From Bacteroidales bacterium (GTDB taxonomy: Bacteria > Bacteroidota > Bacteroidia > Bacteroidales > Muribaculaceae): 6,809 nt of DNA. The first letter of the stretch is position 1. The number at the start of each line of letters is the position of its first letter. Below, piece by piece: positions 1-5,949 of this stretch. The DNA lies in NCBI GenBank assembly GCA_009177205.1, contig WFMC01000206.1, positions 4,383 through 11,191 of the forward strand, given 5' to 3'. The position numbers and the translations under genes were made by a program. A model generated the notes under the pieces. The model was not told the DNA's origin, did not search any database, and saw only the letters and a program-made list of their open reading frames with translations.

Positions 1-1
1 C

Positions 2-1105
2 CCTTTGCAAGCGGGCAAAGAAGGTGATTACGCCAATAAAGCAAATGAAGTATGCCTTTGCATGGCAGATGATATTGCCGACCCGACTTTTATGAGGGCT
101 TTGCAAGGATATCCGGGAATAAAAATTGAAATCCTGAACCCGGGAAATAAAAAAGGGCTAAAAGGACTGTTGACAAAAATAAGAAGACTCCGGCAGGTGA
201 GCAAAAATTATGATATTTGTCATGTCCATTTATTTCCTTCATTATACATAGCTGCATTAGCCAACTTCGGAAGAAAAGCCAAACTCGTTTACACAGAACA
301 CAGTTCATTCAACAGAAGACGGAATTATCAACTTCTGCATCGGCTCGAAAAAATTATCTATTCCCGATATGCCTCAATAATAAATATCAGCAGAGCCACT
401 AGGAATAACCTGGCTTTATGGCTCGGCATCCCTAACACCAATCCTAAACTTGCCTTGGTTGAGAATGGCATTCCTGTGGATAAATTTATAGCTGAAAAGG
501 AGACTTACAATCAACTGCCCCGAAACGAACTTAATAAACTCAGAAAAGAGATTATGGGGAGGTCCGGAACCCCCGTCTTAATGATTTCAAGGTTTGTCGA
601 GTCTAAAGACCAGCCTACTCTCATAAAAGCAATTGCAGAAATTCCTGACCCCGATGTTTTTCTTGTCCTTGTTGGAGACGGTCCACGCTATAAAGAATTT
701 GAGCAGCTTGCAGAAAGTCTCGGAGTTAAAGATAGAGTGGTATTCATGGGTTCGAGAAGTGATATTTCCCGACTGATTTCTATTTCGGAAATAGGGGTGC
801 AATCCTCTAATTGGGAGGGTTTCGGATTGACAGTAGTGGAAATGATGGCAGGTTGCTTGCCGGTTGTGGTATCTGATGTGCCCGGACTCGCTAATGTTGC
901 CGAAGGAGTATGTCCATTGTTTAAACGCGGAGATTATAAAACACTTGCTCAACTCATTCAAATGCTTATTGACTCTCCTGATGAGCGTCTCAAATTAATT
1001 GAGACTCAGAAAAAAAGAGCCCATGATTTTGATATCAAAATAATGGCTTCCGCATATATGAAAATTTATCAAGATATTTTAAATCCCGTCACGAAAAAAA
1101 TGTAG
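2..1105 (+). CDS. GT4-family glycosyltransferase, 5' end cut by the window edge
   Basis: Retaining, GT-B fold glycosyltransferase that moves a sugar from a nucleotide-sugar donor to an acceptor, probably for a surface polysaccharide or lipopolysaccharide at the inner face of the membrane. Counting residues from the TTG at position 5, the N-terminal half has a KNYDICHVH segment (68-75) and TEHSSF (97-102). The C-terminal donor-binding half has VLMISR (191-196), the VGDGP loop (223-227) and EGFGLTVVE (271-279), the E-x7-E signature with Glu271 and Glu279. The frame is open back to position 2 and the usual first strand and glycine-rich loop are missing, so about 20-30 residues lie outside the window; the TTG at 5 is unlikely to be the start. 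The stop is TAG at 1103-1105. The next gene follows after 109 bp with its own promoter candidate, so this gene probably ends a transcription unit. Family is clear; donor and acceptor cannot be told. Confidence 0.9.
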   Translation, partial: PLQAGKEGDYANKANEVCLCMADDIADPTFMRALQGYPGIKIEILNPGNKKGLKGLLTKIRRLRQVSKNYDICHVHLFPSLYIAALANFGRKAKLVYTEHSSFNRRRNYQLLHRLEKIIYSRYASIINISRATRNNLALWLGIPNTNPKLALVENGIPVDKFIAEKETYNQLPRNELNKLRKEIMGRSGTPVLMISRFVESKDQPTLIKAIAEIPDPDVFLVLVGDGPRYKEFEQLAESLGVKDRVVFMGSRSDISRLISISEIGVQSSNWEGFGLTVVEMMAGCLPVVVSDVPGLANVAEGVCPLFKRGDYKTLAQLIQMLIDSPDERLKLIETQKKRAHDFDIKIMASAYMKIYQDILNPVTKKM

Positions 1106-1113
1106 ATGCTGAG

Positions 1114-1130
1114 GGAGGGTAAAAACCTCC
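1114..1130 (+). terminator. weak hairpin after the glycosyltransferase
   Basis: GGAGG (1114-1118) can pair with CCTCC (1126-1130) around a seven-base GTAAAAA loop, starting nine bases after the glycosyltransferase stop codon. The stem is GC-rich but only 5 bp, and no T-run follows (the next bases are TGCCAATATT), so it does not meet the usual picture of an intrinsic terminator. It could equally be a transcript 3'-end stabiliser or chance. Confidence 0.2.
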
Positions 1131-1132
1131 TG

Positions 1133-1142
1133 CCAATATTGG
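1133..1142. repeat. 10-bp perfect palindrome overlapping the -33 element
   Basis: CCAATATTGG is a perfect inverted repeat. Its right end includes the TTG (1139-1141) proposed as the -33 element of the downstream promoter, a position where a dimeric repressor could block RNA polymerase. Ten bases of symmetry in AT-rich DNA can arise by chance and no second copy was seen in the window, so an operator role is only a suggestion. Confidence 0.25.
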
Positions 1143-1169
1143 ATGATTCAATGAAATTTCGTAATTTTG
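1139..1169 (+). promoter_or_regulatory. Bacteroidota-type sigma-ABfr promoter for the lipoprotein and murF-alr
   Basis: TAATTTTG at 1162-1169 fits the Bacteroidota -7 consensus TAnnTTTG exactly. TTG at 1139-1141 lies 20 bp upstream, within the spacing known for the -33 element. Transcription would begin a few bases after 1169, giving a leader of roughly 40 bases before the ATG at 1215. No comparable motif lies in the 21-bp gap before murF-alr, so this promoter probably serves both genes. It also argues against the in-frame TTG at 1167, which would sit inside the -7 element. Confidence 0.6.
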
Positions 1170-1188
1170 AAAAAATTGAATAGATTCA

Positions 1189-1204
1189 TTTTTCATCTGA
1201 AAAA
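1189..1204 (+). other. AT-rich hairpin in the 5' leader
   Basis: TTTTTC (1189-1194) and GAAAAA (1199-1204) are exact inverted repeats separated by ATCT, giving a six-pair stem with a four-base loop in the predicted leader, ending about ten bases before the ATG at 1215. The 9-mer TTCATCTGA also occurs twice here, at 1192-1200 and 1220-1228. The stem is AT-rich and weak. It could affect translation start or be chance. Confidence 0.2.
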
Positions 1205-1214
1205 ACTTCAAAAT

Positions 1215-1676
1215 ATGAATTCATCTGATAACAAAATATCAAATCTGCTGAAATCAATACCTTTAGCTGCCATATTAATTATCATACTGACTATAGTCCT
1301 GAGCAGTTGCGAAAAAAAGAATATTATGGGTCCGCTCCAAGGTCAATGGCAAATAATGAGTATTGAGCGCCCGGACCACACGATAGATGAACCTCGCGAT
1401 CCGCGTCTATATCTCAGATTCAATCTTGGTGTTTTGCAATTATCAGGCAATCCCGAATCTGCCGGAGTGGATATTCCGGAATATGTAGCGGAAGTCACAG
1501 GGGAAGACCCGGATTATACTTTCAATTTCCCATACGTAAAAACCGAAGCTCAGCAACAGTTGATTACTCAATGGGGCATTGATGCCAATCCGGTGAAAGT
1601 CACAGTTCAGTCAAACTCCTCAGGCACAATGGTGTTAAAAATAGGAGAAAATATACTCACAATCCGCAAATTTTAA
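1215..1676 (+). CDS. small predicted lipoprotein, possibly lipocalin-like, function unknown
   Basis: A 153-residue exported protein. Residues 1-12 are polar with two lysines, about 14-29 form a hydrophobic stretch (PLAAILIIILTIV), and VLSSC (28-32) is a lipobox with Cys32 as the lipidation site, followed by EKK. The mature part of about 120 residues begins GPLQGQWQIMSI and ends in a short strand-like tail LTIRKF. The GxW start and alternating strand pattern recall the many small lipocalin-like lipoproteins of Bacteroidota, but no specific family is recognised. ATG at 1215 is preferred over the in-frame TTG at 1167 because the latter falls in the promoter and would put 16 extra residues before the signal peptide. 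No Shine-Dalgarno sequence is seen, which is normal for this phylum. It ends 21 bp before murF-alr and is probably co-transcribed with it; whether it takes part in envelope building is unknown. Confidence 0.8.
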   Translation: MNSSDNKISNLLKSIPLAAILIIILTIVLSSCEKKNIMGPLQGQWQIMSIERPDHTIDEPRDPRLYLRFNLGVLQLSGNPESAGVDIPEYVAEVTGEDPDYTFNFPYVKTEAQQQLITQWGIDANPVKVTVQSNSSGTMVLKIGENILTIRKF

Positions 1677-1697
1677 AGTTAAGATTATAAGATTTCT

Positions 1698-4199
1698 ATG
1701 TCAACAACATTAGGGGAAATCGCAAAAATAGCCGGAGTTAATAATATTTTTTCTTCGGCAAAGGCGGATATCGCTGTTAAAAACCTTCTGACTGACTCAC
1801 GCTCATTTCTTAATAATGAAGGCACTCTATTTTTTGCAATACCTACACGCACCAACGACGGCACCAAATACATGCGTGAATTATACGACAAAGGTGTCAG
1901 AATGTTTGTTGCTCCCAGTATTCCCGAGAATATGAAAAACTTGCGGGATGCCGTCATAATTCCTTATGACAATCCCGTAGAACTTCTTCAAAAAATCACA
2001 TCGCGTAGCGACCGCAACGGATTGGAAATAATTGCAATCACCGGCTCGAAAGGAAAAACAACTCTTAAGGAGATGCTTTTTCAACTCCTCGAACCTCTCA
2101 AAGAGATTTCCCGAAGTCCGAGAAGCTATAATTCACAAATCGGCGTACCATTGTCAATGTGGGAGATATCTCCTCAAACCGAATTAGCAATTATTGAAGC
2201 AGGAATCTCCCGCACCGGAGAAATGAAAGAGTTGGAGGAATGCATCCGACCCGACACGGTCATTATCACCGACATAAATTCCGAGCATGATGAGGGATTT
2301 TCAAATCTATCGGAAAAGATACGCGAGAAGTCTCTTCTCGCCGAAAATGCCGATAAAATCATTTATTGTGCTGATAATGTTTTATTAAAAGATATTTTAT
2401 TAAGCCAATTCAGCAATAAAAGATTGGTGAGTTGGAGTATGAAATCTGAAAATTCCGATTTAAAAATTCTTAATATTCAGCACTCCGACCAATCCATATC
2501 TTCAGACAAACACCACGAGTCAGACTGTCTGCTAACATACGGATGGCAGAATAAAACCGGAAAAATAAAATTTAAGATAAAAGAGGAATCCGACATTCGG
2601 AATGCATGTTATGCCCTCTGCTACATGCTTGCAGAAGGTTATAGCCCGGAAATAATTTCGGAACGTTTTCAACTTATTCATCCAATAGAGACACGCATGA
2701 GCGTTTCTGATGGAGCCGGGGGATGCAGCATCCTTTACGATTCCTACACTTCTGATTTGACCTCACTCATTCCGGCAGTGGATTTTATGATGCGCCGAAA
2801 GATGCCGGGGCAAAAGAGTGTCGTGATTCTCAGCGATATTTATCATAAAGGGGATGAGGATTATAAAAAGATTGCTGAGTTAATGAATATGCGGGAAATC
2901 GACCTCTTCATAGGTGTCGGACCGGAGATAACCCGCAATGCTTCGAAATTCAAATCTAATTCACTTTTCTTTCCCGACACCTATTCGTTAAGGAAATGGC
3001 TCAAAGAGAATCCCCTGATGAATTCCATTATACTTCTGAAAGGATCTCCTGAATTTGACTTTCAGATGCTTAAAGAGGTTCTTGAAATCAGAACTCATCA
3101 AACCCTTCTTGAGGTGAATCTTGACGCTATACTAAAAAATTACAGATATTTCAAAAGTCATCTTCCGGCTTCATGCGGAATGGTGGCAATGGTAAAAGCT
3201 TCCGCCTACGGAGCGGGAAGTTACGAAATTGCCAAAACGCTTCAAGATGCAGGAGCGGCATACTTGGCTGTGGCGGTGCTTGATGAAGGGATTGACCTTC
3301 GCCGGCAAGGAATAACTATGCCTATTATGGTGATGAATCCCCGTGTGGCTGATTACGCAGAAATGTTTAAATATAATTTAGAGCCGGAAATCTACACCCT
3401 CGATATGCTGAATGATGTGATAAGGGCAGCAAAACGCGCTGATATCAAAAATTATCCCATACATCTGAAATTAGACACAGGAATGCATCGGATGGGATTC
3501 ATAGAAGAGGAGTTACCCACATTGATGCAAATACTCTCTAATGAAGATAATGTCAGAATTTCTTCCGTATTCTCACATTTAGCCACTGCCGACGAACCAA
3601 CAATGAATGATTACACGGAAATGCAACTCGAAGTTTTTGAGAAAAACTCCGCTTATATGCTTGAACATTGCGCCTATCCTTTCAAGCGTCATATCCTTAA
3701 CTCTGCAGGCATATTAAGATATGGAGATACGCATCATTATGATATGGCTCGCCTTGGAATTGGATTATATGGAGTCAACACACTCCCTCCCGAAATGGAA
3801 GATGAACTCGAGGTTGTCAGTTCCCTCAAAACAGTCATTATCAATTTAAGAGAATGGGGCGCAGGAACTTCCATTGGCTATGGACGTAAAGGGAGATTGA
3901 CGCGAGATTCAAAAATCGCCACAATCCCAATCGGCTATGCCGATGGCATGAGCCGCAAATTCGGAAATGGCGCAATAAAAGTATCGGTCAACGGCTGTGA
4001 GGCTCCAACTATCGGAAATATCTGCATGGATGCCTGCATGATTGACGTCACAAATATAGATTGCAAAATAGGAGACGAGGTTGAGATATTTGGCAATATT
4101 ATGCCCATCAACCGTTTGGCTGAAGTAGCTCAAACGATACCCTATGAAATTCTGACTTCAGTTTCCCCCAGAGTTAAACGGATATATTTCAGAGAATAA
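1698..4199 (+). CDS. murF-alr: bifunctional MurF ligase / alanine racemase fusion
   Basis: An 833-residue cytoplasmic fusion that makes D-alanine and uses D-Ala-D-Ala. The N-terminal half (about 1-465) is MurF, which adds D-Ala-D-Ala to the UDP-MurNAc-tripeptide with ATP. It shows LTDSR (31-35), the ATP loop GSKGKTT (116-122), NSQIGVPLSMW (145-155), EAGIS (167-171), N194 and H197, DSYTSDL (348-354) and LLKGSPEFDF (446-455). The C-terminal half (about 466-833) is a PLP-dependent alanine racemase: MVKASAYG has the PLP lysine Lys500, KLDTGMHRMG has Lys591 and Arg598, Arg685 lies in MARLGIGLYG, Tyr728 in SIGYGR is the second catalytic base, and GNICMD (773-778) completes the site. The halves join near residues 460-472 with no long linker. 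This fusion is known in Bacteroidota, so it is not a new architecture. In MurF the usual D-x-Y-N-A-N-P reads DSYTSDL here. ATG at 1698 fits the family start; there is no clear ribosome binding site. Confidence 0.95.
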   Translation: MSTTLGEIAKIAGVNNIFSSAKADIAVKNLLTDSRSFLNNEGTLFFAIPTRTNDGTKYMRELYDKGVRMFVAPSIPENMKNLRDAVIIPYDNPVELLQKITSRSDRNGLEIIAITGSKGKTTLKEMLFQLLEPLKEISRSPRSYNSQIGVPLSMWEISPQTELAIIEAGISRTGEMKELEECIRPDTVIITDINSEHDEGFSNLSEKIREKSLLAENADKIIYCADNVLLKDILLSQFSNKRLVSWSMKSENSDLKILNIQHSDQSISSDKHHESDCLLTYGWQNKTGKIKFKIKEESDIRNACYALCYMLAEGYSPEIISERFQLIHPIETRMSVSDGAGGCSILYDSYTSDLTSLIPAVDFMMRRKMPGQKSVVILSDIYHKGDEDYKKIAELMNMREIDLFIGVGPEITRNASKFKSNSLFFPDTYSLRKWLKENPLMNSIILLKGSPEFDFQMLKEVLEIRTHQTLLEVNLDAILKNYRYFKSHLPASCGMVAMVKASAYGAGSYEIAKTLQDAGAAYLAVAVLDEGIDLRRQGITMPIMVMNPRVADYAEMFKYNLEPEIYTLDMLNDVIRAAKRADIKNYPIHLKLDTGMHRMGFIEEELPTLMQILSNEDNVRISSVFSHLATADEPTMNDYTEMQLEVFEKNSAYMLEHCAYPFKRHILNSAGILRYGDTHHYDMARLGIGLYGVNTLPPEMEDELEVVSSLKTVIINLREWGAGTSIGYGRKGRLTRDSKIATIPIGYADGMSRKFGNGAIKVSVNGCEAPTIGNICMDACMIDVTNIDCKIGDEVEIFGNIMPINRLAEVAQTIPYEILTSVSPRVKRIYFRE

Positions 4200-4226
4200 T
4201 GCACCCCTGTAAGATTCAGGAGATTT

Positions 4227-5882
4227 CTATTCTTTTAACCCTTCATTCTCCTCTATAAGCTTTAACAATGCGGGTAGAGCATCGGCTGCCGGAAGGTTCT
4301 TATGAATCAACTCCTTCCCCTTATAAATGCTTACTCTTCCGGGTCCCGCTCCAACATATCCGTAATCAGCGTCCGCCATTTCGCCGGGTCCATTGACAAT
4401 GCAACCCATCACACCGATTTTCAAACCTTTCATCCCGGCTGTGGCTTTTCTCACTTCTGCCAAAGTGGATTGCAGATCAAAGAGTGTTCTGCCGCAACTC
4501 GGACAGGCTATATATTCCGTTTTGCTGAATCTCAAACGCGTAGCCTGGAGAATACCCAACAACAGATTATTCCTCTCGTCATCCGTGAGACTATCATCCA
4601 CTAACTCTACAGCATTCCCATATCCATTTAATAAGATAGTGCCGAAATCAACTGCCGCTTTTAATTTTACTTTCTCCGGATCAGTATCAGCATACCTCAA
4701 AACTATAATTATGGGAGAGTCTCCCCCTCTCTCGAAATATCTTTCAATCCAGGATTGAATCTCACCGGATGGATTGATGTGAGATGTGGAAAGTCTGACA
4801 ATTTTTCCGCTAGACTCATTTACATATTCATCCGGATTTGATGAGGCATCAATATTAATGATATTCTCTTCGCCGATATCCTCTTTAATTATCAGGTCAA
4901 AACCTATGACTTTAGGCGTACCCACGCTTCCAAGTCCGAACATTGAGCGCACTCTGTTTCGTGCAGGGAAGCTCTGTTCCTTCTCAGGGTCGGCAATCTC
5001 ATCATGATTTTCTCTCAATTGGATGTAATCTCTTATAAATTTCGCAACAGGAATCTCATTTTCGGGTGGTTCGGATAAAGATACACGAATCGTATCCCCT
5101 ACTCCTTCACTTAACAATGCACCGATACCCACCGCGCTTTTGATTCTTCCGTCTTCGCCGTCACCCGCTTCAGTCACACCCAAATGTATTGGATAATGCA
5201 TCCCTTCCCTCTCCATTTCCACAACGAGGAGACGCACGGTTGCCACCATCACCACGACATTTGATGCTTTTATAGAGATAATAACATCGTCAAATTTCTC
5301 TTCTCGGAAAATTCTAAGATATTCCATTACTGATTCCACCATCCCGGCAGGAGTGTCGCCATATCTGCTCATGATTCTGTCGGATAACGAGCCATGATTA
5401 ACTCCGAGTCTGACTGCAGTGTGATGAGTTTTACATATCTCTAAAAACGGCACTACCGCTTCCCTTATCTTGTTTAATTCCTCAACATACTCCTCATCTG
5501 TGAAAATCAGTTTCTTGAATGTGCGTGCGGCATCCACAAAGTTGCCGGGATTAATTCTAACCTTATCACATGTTTCGGCAGCCTTATAAGCCGCCTTCGG
5601 ATTAAAATGAACATCCGCTACCAAAGGTATGTCCAATCCTGACTCAATTACCCCCTTTTTTATATTCGCCATGTTATCCGCTTCAGCAACGCCTTGAGTG
5701 GTGAGTCTGACCAAATCAGCACCTTTATCGGCTATCCTGATTATTTGATCCACGGAGCCGGATGTATCCAATGTATTGGTATTGGTCATAGATTGCAATT
5801 TGACGGGTTCTTTGCCACCAATTACTATATTACCAACTTTTACCGGCGATGTGGGGCGACGGCTATAATTGAAACGGGACAT
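4227..5882 (-). CDS. ispG: 4-hydroxy-3-methylbut-2-enyl diphosphate synthase, long form with inserted domain
   Basis: IspG (GcpE) reduces methylerythritol cyclodiphosphate to HMBPP, the penultimate step of the MEP isoprenoid pathway, using a [4Fe-4S] cluster. The 551-residue protein has the N-terminal TIM barrel (about 1-290) with QSMTNTNT (30-37), VRLTTQG (58-64), LVADVHFNP (87-95), RINPGNF (109-115), GVNHGSLSDR (160-169) and GVTEAGDGEDG (235-245, Glu238). An insertion of about 150 residues (about 291-440) follows, as in Bacteroidota, chlamydiae and plastids. The C-terminal domain carries the cluster ligands Cys460 and Cys463 (CPSCGR) and Cys494 with Glu501 (GCIVNGPGE). ATG at 5882 is chosen because homologues begin close to the FNYSRR segment; an open extension to a TTG at 5969 would add 29 unlike residues and overlap the preceding gene. 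It lies 67 bp after the PAP2 gene, with no TAnnTTTG promoter in the gap, so co-transcription is likely. Its stop is 27 bp from that of murF-alr. Confidence 0.95.
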   Translation of the reverse strand: MSRFNYSRRPTSPVKVGNIVIGGKEPVKLQSMTNTNTLDTSGSVDQIIRIADKGADLVRLTTQGVAEADNMANIKKGVIESGLDIPLVADVHFNPKAAYKAAETCDKVRINPGNFVDAARTFKKLIFTDEEYVEELNKIREAVVPFLEICKTHHTAVRLGVNHGSLSDRIMSRYGDTPAGMVESVMEYLRIFREEKFDDVIISIKASNVVVMVATVRLLVVEMEREGMHYPIHLGVTEAGDGEDGRIKSAVGIGALLSEGVGDTIRVSLSEPPENEIPVAKFIRDYIQLRENHDEIADPEKEQSFPARNRVRSMFGLGSVGTPKVIGFDLIIKEDIGEENIINIDASSNPDEYVNESSGKIVRLSTSHINPSGEIQSWIERYFERGGDSPIIIVLRYADTDPEKVKLKAAVDFGTILLNGYGNAVELVDDSLTDDERNNLLLGILQATRLRFSKTEYIACPSCGRTLFDLQSTLAEVRKATAGMKGLKIGVMGCIVNGPGEMADADYGYVGAGPGRVSIYKGKELIHKNLPAADALPALLKLIEENEGLKE

Positions 5883-5949
5883 AATATAATTTACATTAAG
5901 GATAATTACTGTGAAGTCAGATTTTAATATAACATATTGTGCGGATATC

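Noticed and set aside
587..961. Long open frame on the minus strand inside the glycosyltransferase
   Set aside because: It is fully opposite a well-supported gene, has no recognisable motif and no promoter, so it is a shadow frame.
1167..1214. Upstream TTG start for the lipoprotein
   Set aside because: It lies inside the -7 promoter element and would add 16 residues before a signal peptide that is already complete from the ATG at 1215.
4206..4220. CCTG/CAGG inverted repeat in the gap between murF-alr and ispG as a bidirectional terminator
   Set aside because: The stem is only four base pairs with a seven-base loop and no T-run on either side.
4302..4758. Two open plus-strand frames of 100 and 121 codons opposite the end of ispG
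   Set aside because: Both lie inside conserved ispG coding sequence including the Fe-S cluster domain. Their translations have no domain features.
5883..5949. Separate promoter for ispG in the 67-bp gap
   Set aside because: The gap is AT-rich, but no TAnnTTTG element was found on the minus strand; read-through from the PAP2 gene is simpler.
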